This document shows, piece after piece, positions 43,841-52,473 of a stretch of DNA of 64,000 bases. A model generated the notes under the pieces. It had not been told where the DNA came from, did no database searches, and saw nothing but the letters and a program-made list of their open reading frames with translations. Position 1 is the stretch's first letter. The number at the start of each line of letters is the position of its first letter. Source of the DNA: CAYTRS01 sp964440305 (lineage in GTDB: Bacteria; Patescibacteriota; Minisyncoccia; Moranbacterales; JAKLHP01); the NCBI GenBank assembly GCA_964440305.1, contig CAYTRS010000002.1, positions 1-64,000 of the forward strand, given 5' to 3'. The position numbers and the translations under genes were made by a program.

Positions 43841-44999
43841 TGAATGTTAGAAGCTTTCCTTGATAGTATTCATATTGTTGTCTGCGAGCAGAAAGTTCTG
43901 CTGGCAAACCAATTGAGATGTCGTTCACCAGCGCTTCAAGTTTATCAAGTATAGCCACAACGCTGTTCTGATGTGATAGATCAGGAATTTGCACAGTCGC
44001 TTTCTTTAAAATATCGTATGAAATAAAGGGCTGTGAACCTGCATGTGCTTGTGATCTAAAATCTTGTAAAAGTAAAAGATAATAACCATACCTTGGATTA
44101 ATATTTGTCTTAATTTTACAGATTACTCCGTTATATGTAACAAAGTGTTTTCCCTTAACCCAATTAACAATACCCGCATATGCGCCAATATGGCCTATTA
44201 CAGGCGCATCCTCACTATTATATTGATCATGTTGACCAGCTAAACGATTACCACCATATACTGGATATTTTCCTCCTGTGTTCGGGATAGTATTGCCTTC
44301 GCCATATTGAAAATCGTAAATATCACCTAATGCTTTCCAATCCCCCTTATTGCTAGACAGCATTAAATCTTTTCTATAATACTCATACTGTTTCTTTCTT
44401 GCTTCTAGCTCTGCTTCTAGCTCTGCTTCTAGCTCTGTGAAATTATTAAGTACCTTAATAATTTCCTCTTGCACCGCAATCGGCGGGAGAGGTATTATAA
44501 TTTTTGCAAAACGCTTTTTTGAAACATTAAATCGCGTTACACCACTTGCAGTTTTTGCAATTTGTTTTCTCATCTGTTCATCCCTAAATAAATATTTTGA
44601 AAATTCTGGTAAAAGCAGATTGGTATTATGAAAACGAAAACCAAAACAGAAACTATTTAGATACAATGAACCATCGGCTTCTTTAGTTAAAACAGATGAC
44701 ATTCCGCACTCGTTCGGTGTTTCGGACGATCCTGTAAATAACACGTCCCCGTATTCAATTTTGTTCTGGTTTTCATCTTTACTCACCTTTACAAAAGTAT
44801 TAATATCAGTATTGACTGCAATATTAGAAAAGATATTCATGTAGGTAACAAATTTTGCGTTACCATTACTAAAATCATCCTTGCTCTTTCCAGACAGTCC
44901 GCCATAAAAATCGCCGAGTTTTCCCAACTCCTTAAACTCCACCCCATTCGGGCAGAGTTCGGCGATCAGCTTTTCGATTTTGCTTACATGTTTAGTCAT
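43824..44999 (-). CDS. hsdS: Type I restriction specificity subunit
   Basis: 391 residues from the ATG at 44999; an in-frame upstream extension to 45116 is non-HsdS and overlaps hsdM, so I reject it. Two target-recognition halves: residues about 1-150 and 210-350, each ending in a conserved spacer helix (NFTELEAELEAELEARKKQYEYYRKDLM and DKLEALVNDISIGLPAELSARRQQYEYYQGKLL). The first spacer carries three tandem copies of ELEA encoded by a 12-bp repeat at 44401-44436. In EcoR124-type enzymes tandem repeats here set the distance between half-sites. Forms M2S with HsdM. Confidence 0.93.
   Translation of the reverse strand: MTKHVSKIEKLIAELCPNGVEFKELGKLGDFYGGLSGKSKDDFSNGNAKFVTYMNIFSNIAVNTDINTFVKVSKDENQNKIEYGDVLFTGSSETPNECGMSSVLTKEADGSLYLNSFCFGFRFHNTNLLLPEFSKYLFRDEQMRKQIAKTASGVTRFNVSKKRFAKIIIPLPPIAVQEEIIKVLNNFTELEAELEAELEARKKQYEYYRKDLMLSSNKGDWKALGDIYDFQYGEGNTIPNTGGKYPVYGGNRLAGQHDQYNSEDAPVIGHIGAYAGIVNWVKGKHFVTYNGVICKIKTNINPRYGYYLLLLQDFRSQAHAGSQPFISYDILKKATVQIPDLSHQNSVVAILDKLEALVNDISIGLPAELSARRQQYEYYQGKLLTFNEYAK
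44401..44436 (-). repeat. Three perfect 12-bp tandem repeats in hsdS
   Basis: GCTTCTAGCTCT occurs three times exactly (44401-44412, 44413-44424, 44425-44436) and encodes ELEA three times in the spacer helix between target-recognition domains. Copy-number change keeps the frame and changes spacer length. See findings. Confidence 0.9.
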
Positions 45000-45000
45000 A

Positions 45001-46587
45001 TTATTTTGTTCCTTCAATATCAGCCACAATTTTATCAATTGAAATACGCAGTTCATTTTGCCTTGCGACAATCTGAGCAATTTTTGAGTTGAGAGAAGTG
45101 ATGTCCACCACCTCACGCATGTCCTCCCTCACAACATAGCTTGATACAGCGATATTGTAGTCGTTCTCAGTAATAGCTTTGTTTTCAACAAGTTTGGTAA
45201 AATAGTCTGTGTCTTTACGAGTCGTAAACGCTTCCAAAATCTTGAGGCGATTTGCCTCGCTCAATTTGTTTTTATTGCCACCACGAACAAATTCGGCAGA
45301 TGCATCAATAAAAAGTGTTTTATTATCCTTCTTACTTTTTTTGAGAACGATGATGCAGGTGGCGATAGTAGTGCCGAAAAAGAGATCAGGCGGCAGTTGA
45401 ATGACCGCATCAACATAATTATTGTCTATCAGATACTTTCGAATTTTACCCTCTGCACCACCACGATAAAGAACGCCAGGAAATTCAACAATCGCCGCCG
45501 TTCCGCTCGTTGATAGCCATGCAAGCATATGCATGGTAAAAGCGAGGTCGGCTTTGCTCTTTGGTGCTAATACTCCTGCTGGCGAGAAACGAGGATCGTT
45601 AATGAGAAGAGGATTCGCGTCACCCTCCCAATGAATTGAATACGGCGGATTGGAAACGATAGCATCAAACGGCTCGTCATCCCAATGCTTTGGATCTATG
45701 AGTGTATCACCGTGAGCAATATCAAAATTGTTGTAGTTGATGTCGTGCAGGAACATGTTAATACGACAAAGATTGTAGGTGGTGAGGTTAATTTCCTGTC
45801 CAAAAAAGCCTTGCCTAACATTTTCTCTGCCTAGGACCTTGGCAAACTTGAGAAGCAAGGAGCCAGAACCACAAGCTGGATCATAGACCTTGTTCACTTC
45901 TTTTTTGCCAACCGTTGTGATTTCAGCCAGAAGTTCACTGACTTCCTGGGGAGTATAAAATTCACCACCAGACTTACCGGCGTTTGAAGCATACATGGTC
46001 ATCAAAAACTCATACGCATCACCGAAAGCATCTATGGTATTGTCTGAATAGTCACCAAGTCGTAGATCGCCAATAGATTCAAAAAGTTTTGTAAGTTTCT
46101 GATTTCTTTTTTCTACCGTACCACCAAGTTTATTGGAATTTACATCAAGATCTGCAAACAACCCTTTGATGTCATCTTCGCTGTCTGCACCCTTTGCGGA
46201 ATTTTCAATATTTCTAAAAACGGCGGTAAGCGTTTCGTTAAGATTGGCATCATTACGAGCGTTCTTACGAACATTAATAAAAAGCTCACTCGGTAAAATA
46301 TAAAACCCTTTTTCTACTACGGTATCGGATCGACCGAACTCTGCTTCTTTATTGGAAAGTGTGGCATAGTCAAAATCTTTTTTACCAGCACGATGTTCTT
46401 CAGTATTAATATGATTGGTCAAATTCTCACTTATGAAGCGATAAAAGAGTATTCCAAGCACATACTGCTTAAAGTCCCAACCGTCCACGCTTCCACGCAA
46501 ATCATTGGCAATCTGCCAAATAGCACGATGTAATTCTGAGCGCTCTTGCTCCTTGGTCATGTTCAAATCTTTATCTTTTTTGCTCAT
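45001..46587 (-). CDS. hsdM: Type I DNA methyltransferase subunit (N6-adenine)
   Basis: 528 residues from the ATG at 46587 (MSKKDKDLNM); an ATG 24 bases further upstream is possible. HsdM_N helical domain (LHRAIWQIANDLRGSVDGWDFKQYVLGILFYRF) then the methylase core with motif I VYDPACGSGSLLLKFA, motif IV ivSNPPYSIHW and LPPDLFFGTTIATCIIVL. The C-terminus has the family's helical end (LNSKIAQIVARQNELRISIDKIVADIEG). Modifies adenine in the site recognised by HsdS. First gene of M-S-R-nuclease operon; promoter at 46647-46675 touching element D. Confidence 0.95.
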   Translation of the reverse strand: MSKKDKDLNMTKEQERSELHRAIWQIANDLRGSVDGWDFKQYVLGILFYRFISENLTNHINTEEHRAGKKDFDYATLSNKEAEFGRSDTVVEKGFYILPSELFINVRKNARNDANLNETLTAVFRNIENSAKGADSEDDIKGLFADLDVNSNKLGGTVEKRNQKLTKLFESIGDLRLGDYSDNTIDAFGDAYEFLMTMYASNAGKSGGEFYTPQEVSELLAEITTVGKKEVNKVYDPACGSGSLLLKFAKVLGRENVRQGFFGQEINLTTYNLCRINMFLHDINYNNFDIAHGDTLIDPKHWDDEPFDAIVSNPPYSIHWEGDANPLLINDPRFSPAGVLAPKSKADLAFTMHMLAWLSTSGTAAIVEFPGVLYRGGAEGKIRKYLIDNNYVDAVIQLPPDLFFGTTIATCIIVLKKSKKDNKTLFIDASAEFVRGGNKNKLSEANRLKILEAFTTRKDTDYFTKLVENKAITENDYNIAVSSYVVREDMREVVDITSLNSKIAQIVARQNELRISIDKIVADIEGTK

Positions 46588-46646
46588 AAAATTATTTTTT
46601 TCTAAACGCAAATTAACAACGCGTCTCTCGTCATTTCAATATTTTA

Positions 46647-46675
46647 ATAATACTCCCGAACGACGATAAAGTAAA
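46647..46675 (-). promoter_or_regulatory. Promoter of the type I restriction operon, joined to element D
   Basis: Minus strand TTTACT (46675-46670), 17 nt, TATTAT (46652-46647). Transcription start near 46640, about 53 nt before hsdM. Same geometry as the methylase promoter at 35357-35385. Confidence 0.65.
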
Positions 46676-46742
46676 GAAAAACAGCCCTTATTCGGCCAAA
46701 TTCGGTCCAACGGGCGATTTTTATGCCGAAAGGGTGCAACTA
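46670..46742 (-). repeat. Palindromic element copy D
   Basis: Plus-strand GTAAAGAAAAACAGCCC, TATTCGGCCAAATTCGG, ACGGGCGATTTTTATGCCGAA, AGGGTGCAAC. Outer pairing TTCGGC (46691-46696) with GCCGAA (46725-46730). Shares its edge with B, its core with A. Confidence 0.65.
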
Positions 46743-46794
46743 CCCCGAAGCCGGGATTCTTTCTGCCACGCCCTCAATTTTTCCTTCAGCCCTT

Positions 46795-48756
46795 TTACCT
46801 GTATTCTTCCAAAAATTCCAGCATTTCTTTCTGCTCGGCAAGAGCTTCTTTGGCTGAATTTTCGACGGATGCGAGCATGCCTTCAAAAGCCGTCTTATTT
46901 TCCATTACGGTTATATCTAGCAAATGCTTCCGAGCCTTCTTGACGTGAAAAAGTGTTTTGTCGCACATTTCCTGAATCACTTCGTACCAAAATATTTTTT
47001 GCAATTCCTTGATTTCTTTTTTCAGATCCAATTCTTTTGTGCTTTTGTTTCCCCTTCGTCTTGAATGCTTCTTCAAAACCGCCACCACCGTCGGGCTCAG
47101 CTGTCCTTTTTTGAGATCATCTTCCCAGTCATGTGCGTCATCATTGAGCTGCCGGGCGATTATATAATTTTCAAAAAATGCCATCAGCTTTTTTATTTCT
47201 GAAGATTCGACATTTCCGATACGAAGATACAGCACGGCCACTGGTCCTAGTGCATGGCCGATGGAACGATCGGCAAGTCTTTCCAATTTTCCAAAATCAG
47301 GCAATTGATTTGGGATCGTCACATGTGATCCGGATATTTTCGCCCGGCAGTTACTCGTCTCCCAAGCATTGGCCGAATCAATCCTATCCATCGTGTTCTT
47401 GAAAAATTGCAAAAATTTTTCATTCTTCGCAAAATTATCGCCGTATATTGATGTCAGTTCACGAAGGCAGATATTGGCCAAGGAAAGAAGTTCCCGATTA
47501 CCCTCGCCATCAAAAAAGTCATCATATATCGTGTATGCCATCCAGCCATAGAGACTGGCTGCTCCCAACTCCACCAAGATATTTTCATTCACGGCCTTAT
47601 TGTTCTTCAATGATTTTTGAAAATAATATGGCAAGAGCGTTATTTGATTTGCCCTGTCTCCTTTCAATATCTTTTTTCTGACAGCCAAAAATTTTTCATT
47701 GAGCTCAGGGTTGAAATTGGAGAACCTTCGGTCGGTAAAATTGATTATTTTCCTGTGTATCTTTTTCGGCTTGTCGTCTATTCCTGCTTTTCGTTTGTTT
47801 TCTATCAATTTATCTTTAGCTGAAAATTTCCCCAAAGCCTCTAGGCAGAATGCTGTTGTAAGCTCTGCGCTGCCTGAATAATGTTTTTGTTTATTTTTAA
47901 CCAATTCAATTATCAACGGGCATGCCCGCCATTCCCCCTCAATTTGATTTTTTAATATATACCCGATGCTTTTCTCTAGTTTTTCTTTTTCGTATCCGAA
48001 GTTAATAAGCGCACTGACAGCCAAAGCGGTTTCCAAGGGATTGCCCCAGGAATCATTCTCAAGCCTCTTTTTCAAAAGGTATGAGATTATTTTGTCTTTC
48101 TTCTTTCCCTTGTACCAGCGGGAAATAAAATAAATGACAGAATATTGAGAATGGTAATACGGAGAAGCGTATTCTCCGGAATCAATCGCTTTTTCAGTGA
48201 GCGCGATCAGGCTTTTCAAGGTCACTTCCTGAAGCGAAAGAAAAAAAGCGATGTTACTGTTGACCGCTAAATCAATGTCTTTCCAGCCCTTGTCCGCATC
48301 CGGCGGAGTAAGCCAGCTATAATACGGCCCGCCCTCTTTGCTTTCGCAAAATGTGAGCAAATTGACGACCTTGGAAACCGCTTTGATAGAAATGCTTTTT
48401 GGATCATGCTTAATCAGCGCAACCATGGCGCAACAAGTATCATCCAAGTCGTCCGGGTACGGCGCGTCCTTGCTTTCAGGGGAATTTCTTTTCCAATAAT
48501 TCCATGACCAAAAATCGCTTTTTTGACTCAGCAGAAATTTTGCGGATTTGCTTTTTACCTTCCCGAGAACCTTTGACTGAGGAAGACTGTCAAGACTCGC
48601 CAGGATCAGGCATGCCGGAAATATGGATCGGTTCTCTTTGGGATTTTCAAAACGCTTCGAGACTGAAATGAAATTGGAAAAACTCCCGTCTTCCTTTTGG
48701 GTGCGGGACAGATACTTGATGCCTGATTTTATCGCTTCGCTTACATCGCTATGATT
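46795..48756 (-). CDS. Terpene-synthase-like protein with class II and class I features
   Basis: 653 residues from the ATG at 48756 (MNHSDVSEAIKSG), inside the histidine kinase stop (ATGAATCATAG), so the two are coupled; a longer frame to 48837 adds a non-native start. Residues 1-340 are repeats of helical pairs typical of prenyltransferase/squalene-cyclase alpha-alpha toroids (QKEDGSFSNF, with YPDDLDDTCCAMVAL, a D-x-D-D-T class II motif). Residues 400-650 resemble a class I domain: IYDDFFDGEGN (DDxxD-like) and ARQLNDDAHDWEDDLKKG (NSE-like). A bifunctional terpene cyclase/synthase making a membrane or pigment lipid is plausible. Confirmed substrate unknown. Confidence 0.7.
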   Translation of the reverse strand, partial: NHSDVSEAIKSGIKYLSRTQKEDGSFSNFISVSKRFENPKENRSIFPACLILASLDSLPQSKVLGKVKSKSAKFLLSQKSDFWSWNYWKRNSPESKDAPYPDDLDDTCCAMVALIKHDPKSISIKAVSKVVNLLTFCESKEGGPYYSWLTPPDADKGWKDIDLAVNSNIAFFLSLQEVTLKSLIALTEKAIDSGEYASPYYHSQYSVIYFISRWYKGKKKDKIISYLLKKRLENDSWGNPLETALAVSALINFGYEKEKLEKSIGYILKNQIEGEWRACPLIIELVKNKQKHYSGSAELTTAFCLEALGKFSAKDKLIENKRKAGIDDKPKKIHRKIINFTDRRFSNFNPELNEKFLAVRKKILKGDRANQITLLPYYFQKSLKNNKAVNENILVELGAASLYGWMAYTIYDDFFDGEGNRELLSLANICLRELTSIYGDNFAKNEKFLQFFKNTMDRIDSANAWETSNCRAKISGSHVTIPNQLPDFGKLERLADRSIGHALGPVAVLYLRIGNVESSEIKKLMAFFENYIIARQLNDDAHDWEDDLKKGQLSPTVVAVLKKHSRRRGNKSTKELDLKKEIKELQKIFWYEVIQEMCDKTLFHVKKARKHLLDITVMENKTAFEGMLASVENSAKEALAEQKEMLEFLEEYR

Positions 48757-50170
48757 CATCTCTAATTGGAATTTCAATGATAAATTTGCTGCCCTGTCCC
48801 CAGACGCTCTCAACCTTGATTGTTCCGCCAAAATCATTCTCGACTATGTTTTTGACTGTCGTAAGTCCGATTCCGGTTCCCTTTTGCGGACCCTTGGTGG
48901 TAAAAAACGGCTCGAATATTTTTTCTTGAATATCTTCGGAAATTCCGCCGGCCCAGTCTTCAATGGAGATAATCGCCTTTTTGCCGAGCCTGTCCAATTT
49001 TACATCTATTTCTTTTTCCCCTTCATCGCTTATTTCATAAGCATCCAAGGCGTTGAGAATAATATTGATTATCACATGGTTGAACCTCACATCGTTCCCG
49101 TAAGTGATGATATCGAAGTCGCCTTTCAAATTTATTTTGACTTTTTCTGTCGTTAATTTGTAATTTAACAGTTTGGTGATATTTAAAATTTCTTTTTTCA
49201 TGGAAAACAATGAATCCACTTTTTGATTTTGAAATTGTTTTTTGACGGCTTCGATATATTCCACCAATAAATCTTTGGTTTCATTGGCTTGTTTCAGATA
49301 TTCTTTCGTCTGAGTATGCTCCTTCTCGCCAGCATCATTGGCTTTTTCGATATCAAAAAACAAAAATGTTATATGATTTATCAAATCGTGGAAAAGTCCG
49401 GAGGAAATTTTTCCGAACTCGATAAACCTGGCTGTCTGGTTTATTTTTTCCATTTGGGATTTTTCCAATTCTTTTGTTCTTTCTTGAACTCTCACTTCCA
49501 GCGTATCCCTTTCTTCCTTAAGCTCCGCCTCGGATTTTCTAGCGCGCTTCAATGATCTTTCGATTTCGCGGTTCGACAACCATGAAACGACGGCGATAAT
49601 GGAAAATATTATAGAATGCCCGATAGGGTCGTTCATTTGAAATAATTCTGTCTTCCAATAAACTTTAGGGGAAATAATGTGATTCAACTGAAGATAACCA
49701 AGAATAAGAGTCACCAAAAGAATAATAAAATTTATCTCAAAAGCGAATCGGGTACTGATAAGTATTCCTGATATTACTATCAGAAGGGCAAAAGTCAGTA
49801 ATGCCATAGGTAAATCTACGCCCCATACATACACGGCATAACTCGCCGTAATCAAATAAGCATAAACGAAAATATAAGAAGCGATAACAAAAAATCCCTT
49901 TCTTGAAAGATAGTGCAAGAACACAAAAAAACAGAACAGCACCAGGGGCACCAGAGGAGAAATCGCTCTGTCATTATGCCTGACCAAAGAATGGTATAAC
50001 GAAAAAAGGCTGAATACGCAAAAGAGAACACTTGATCCTGACACTATAACATTAAAAATGAACTCTTGACGTTTCAAATCTTCTCCGTTCGATTTCGGTA
50101 ATAAAAGTTTTCCATATAAAAAACGAGTAACCATAATTAAAAAGCTATACTTTCCCTCCTCTTTTGACAT
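48749..50170 (-). CDS. Multi-pass membrane histidine kinase
   Basis: 473 residues from the ATG at 50170 (MSKEEGKYSF); the frame extends to 50239 but that part overlaps the small peptide gene. Residues about 37-200 carry about six membrane segments (FIFNVIVSGSSVLFCVFSLFSL, PLVPLVLFCFFVFLHYLS, ASYIFVYAYLITASYAVYVWG and others). A coiled coil follows (RSLKRARKSEAELKEERDTLEV), then FHDLINHITF (His-box), NIILNALDA (N-box), IEDWAGGI (G1) and GTGIGLTTV (G2). The sensor domain is of the 5-6 TM type, which often senses hydrophobic or peptide signals. Coupled with the terpene-synthase-like gene. Confidence 0.9.
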   Translation of the reverse strand: MSKEEGKYSFLIMVTRFLYGKLLLPKSNGEDLKRQEFIFNVIVSGSSVLFCVFSLFSLYHSLVRHNDRAISPLVPLVLFCFFVFLHYLSRKGFFVIASYIFVYAYLITASYAVYVWGVDLPMALLTFALLIVISGILISTRFAFEINFIILLVTLILGYLQLNHIISPKVYWKTELFQMNDPIGHSIIFSIIAVVSWLSNREIERSLKRARKSEAELKEERDTLEVRVQERTKELEKSQMEKINQTARFIEFGKISSGLFHDLINHITFLFFDIEKANDAGEKEHTQTKEYLKQANETKDLLVEYIEAVKKQFQNQKVDSLFSMKKEILNITKLLNYKLTTEKVKINLKGDFDIITYGNDVRFNHVIINIILNALDAYEISDEGEKEIDVKLDRLGKKAIISIEDWAGGISEDIQEKIFEPFFTTKGPQKGTGIGLTTVKNIVENDFGGTIKVESVWGQGSKFIIEIPIRDES

Positions 50171-50189
50171 ATGGTTACTCGTTAAATAT

Positions 50190-50309
50190 CTAAGCGACAT
50201 CAGTCCACGGATTTGCGACACTGGCCATTGAAACAACAAAAGCGCTCAATGCCACCGCCCTCCTGATCTTCTTGCACATTAGAATTTTTTTTATGATTTT
50301 CTTTTTCAT
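50190..50309 (-). CDS. Tiny putative secreted peptide between regulator and kinase
   Basis: 39 codons: an ATG at 50309, a basic start (MKKKIIKKILMCKKIRR), a hydrophobic stretch (AVALSAFVVSMASVA) and a short end NPWTDVA. This is the shape of a signal-peptide-like or pheromone precursor. It ends 19 bases before the kinase start. The gap between regulator and kinase contains nothing else. No Shine-Dalgarno. Could be a chance frame; composition and position make it worth keeping. Confidence 0.4.
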   Translation of the reverse strand: MKKKIIKKILMCKKIRRAVALSAFVVSMASVANPWTDVA

Positions 50310-50417
50310 TTCTTTTTTCGTTTAGGTTTTGATAAAAAATAATCCCTCGACCTGGAATTATAGCCTGCCTGAATTATATCAAAATCAGGTAAAGAAAAAG
50401 TAAAGGAATTGTAAAGA

Positions 50418-51089
50418 CTATTCCGGCTCCATTTTATATCCCCTGCCGTTGACTGTCTGAATGATGCTTGTTTTCCTTCCGCCGTCTATCTTGGCGCGCA
50501 GATTCCTGACATGCGATTTCAAAGTCTGAGAAAAAGAATCCAATTCCATATCCCACACGTGCTCCATTATATCTATTTGCGTCAATGTTCGTCCGGCATT
50601 CTTGGCCAGATACTCGAGAAGCATGAATTCTTTTCGTGTCAAACCGATGTTCTTTTTTCCCCGCGTCACTTCGTGATTATTGGTGTTAATAATCAAATCA
50701 CCGATCTTTATCACTTCTTCGGTCGAAACGGTTGGGCGACGAAGCAATGCTTTTACTCTCGACAAAAGCTCCCGAAAAGAAAAAGGTTTGGTCAGATAAT
50801 CGTCCGCGCCGTTGTCCAAGAGATCCACTTTAGTCGTTATATCCGAAAGCGCCGAAAGCATTATAATTTTTACCCCTTTCTTTTTCTCGCGAATCTCCCT
50901 ACAGACTTCCAACCCGTTTTTCTTCGGCAACACGTTATCCAGAACGATCAAGTCATAATCGTTGCAGCGGCCGAGGTACGCGCCCTTCTCACCGTCCGTC
51001 GCTACATCGACGGCAAAAAGCTCCGCCTCGAGATTGTTCTTGAGAAAGTCGGAAATTTTCGGATCATCATCTATAACCAAAATTCGCAT
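50418..51089 (-). CDS. OmpR/PhoB-type response regulator
   Basis: 223 residues. Receiver domain with DDD near residue 7-9, phospho-acceptor in DLIVLDNVLPKKNG (D of 'LDN'), and switch residues T/S then LTKPFSFREL. C-terminal winged HTH (EVTRGKKNIGLTRKEFMLLEYLAKNAGRTLTQIDIMEHVWDMELD) with the recognition helix LKSHVRNLRAKI. It likely pairs with the downstream kinase (48749-50170) and controls the neighbouring terpene-like gene. Confidence 0.95.
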   Translation of the reverse strand: MRILVIDDDPKISDFLKNNLEAELFAVDVATDGEKGAYLGRCNDYDLIVLDNVLPKKNGLEVCREIREKKKGVKIIMLSALSDITTKVDLLDNGADDYLTKPFSFRELLSRVKALLRRPTVSTEEVIKIGDLIINTNNHEVTRGKKNIGLTRKEFMLLEYLAKNAGRTLTQIDIMEHVWDMELDSFSQTLKSHVRNLRAKIDGGRKTSIIQTVNGRGYKMEPE

Positions 51090-51220
51090 ACCTTTGGAAT
51101 GCTTAATGTTTCACTGGACAGCTATATTCTAAAGTCTAATATTAATTTTCTCACATTAGTTAAGTAATCTGCATAAGAAATTATTTTAGACAAATTTCGT
51201 GACAAATATTCAATCTTACT

Positions 51221-51568
51221 TTATCTTTTCATGTTTCTTTCGGATCTTCTTTCTCGTATGCGCACTATATTTTCTTCTCTTCTTGACAAGTATCGGCCGC
51301 CTATAATGGTAATTGCGGCAATACTGATTGATACACCTACTAAAATAAAAAATACCGTGAACAAGCGGCTCATTTCACTGGTAGGATGTAAATCTCCATA
51401 GCCAACAGTAGTTAGTGTTGCAACAGTGAAATATAGAGCATCTATCCATGTCCACTTTTCCAGAAAATGATAAGCAACAGTCCCAATTATCAACAGCGAA
51501 GCTAACGCGCTGGCAGCAGCGATAAAATATGTGCTGATTTTCACATTTTCTTCGGTGTTTTTTTTCAT
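51221..51568 (-). CDS. Two-TM potassium channel
   Basis: 115 residues, two membrane segments (about 14-32, IAAASALASLLIIGTVAYHF, and 69-90, FTVFFILVGVSISIAAITII) with a pore loop ALYFTVATLTTVGYGDLHPTSE containing the TVGYGD selectivity filter. N- and C-terminal charged tails. Forms a tetrameric K+ pore; no ligand domain is fused. Confidence 0.92.
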   Translation of the reverse strand: MKKNTEENVKISTYFIAAASALASLLIIGTVAYHFLEKWTWIDALYFTVATLTTVGYGDLHPTSEMSRLFTVFFILVGVSISIAAITIIGGRYLSRREENIVRIRERRSERNMKR

Positions 51569-51633
51569 ATGATAGACAATAATACAATCACGGAATCTTT
51601 TTATTGATTTAATTATATCACAAACTTGCCAGC

Positions 51634-52347
51634 TTATCCTTTTAACGATTCATCCCCGTCATTAAAACCGACTCGTATATGAGTAGCATCACAAAACGGC
51701 TTATTCGCAGACTTGCCGCAACGGCAAAGTGTTACGCGATTTCTTTTTTCATAAATATGCCCGTCCGATGATTCCACCTGCACTTTTCCTTTGACCCAAA
51801 TCGGTCCACTGGCTTGAGCTTGGGGATCTTCTACGACACTTAATGATTCATTAAATTCAGGTTCGTAAGCTTTTTTTGTTTTTTTATCCCAAGTCACCAG
51901 TCTGCCCGAAGGACAATTGCAAGATTGTCCTATTGCCATTTTTTTCTTCTGCGGGTCATTGGAATTTTCCGTAAGATTCCATGTGCCTTCTTTTCTGTCG
52001 CAAAAACGTCCGCTGGAACAAAGGCTTTGTACGTCGGTAAGCTCAAGTTCCGGACCTTCTATTTTCAAATCCACCTGCTCAAGATATTTTTTTCTGCCAG
52101 CCGTTTCTGTCCCGTCAAAGTTGTCAGCCACGTGCGAACCATCGCAATATGGTTTGTTTTTTGATTTTCCGCAACGGCAGAGAGCGTATGCTTCCTGATC
52201 TGGATATTTTTCCCCTTTTTTCCACTCGTAGGAAAAACCTTCCTCGTCAGGCATAATTATTTCTTTTTCCAAAGGCAATTTTCCCGAAACAATATACGGT
52301 CCGTTCTTCGAAATAACGACCTTTCCTTTTTTAATTTCTTTTTTCAT
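51634..52347 (-). CDS. Double CDGSH iron-sulfur protein
   Basis: 237 residues with two CDGSH-type 2Fe-2S motifs, ALCRCGKSKNKPYCDGSHVADNF (about 54-76) and TLCRCGKSANKPFCDATHIRVGF (about 206-228); each has three Cys and one His. Between them is a further Cys-containing domain (SLCSSGRFCDRKEG, SCNCPSGRLV) matching the family's divergent domain. Single proteins with two CDGSH motifs are common in bacteria and archaea and carry redox-active clusters. Expressed alone or with the downstream 139-residue gene; no clear partner. Confidence 0.9.
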   Translation of the reverse strand: MKKEIKKGKVVISKNGPYIVSGKLPLEKEIIMPDEEGFSYEWKKGEKYPDQEAYALCRCGKSKNKPYCDGSHVADNFDGTETAGRKKYLEQVDLKIEGPELELTDVQSLCSSGRFCDRKEGTWNLTENSNDPQKKKMAIGQSCNCPSGRLVTWDKKTKKAYEPEFNESLSVVEDPQAQASGPIWVKGKVQVESSDGHIYEKRNRVTLCRCGKSANKPFCDATHIRVGFNDGDESLKG

Positions 52348-52473
52348 ACTTCTGCCTTTTTAATTGATTAAAATTTATTGATACAGCTTATGCGCTAACT
52401 ACATCTCGTTTTGTGAGCTGGCGACAGATTCCGTAAACTGATCTATTTGCTGACTTCAATTCAAATTTTTATT

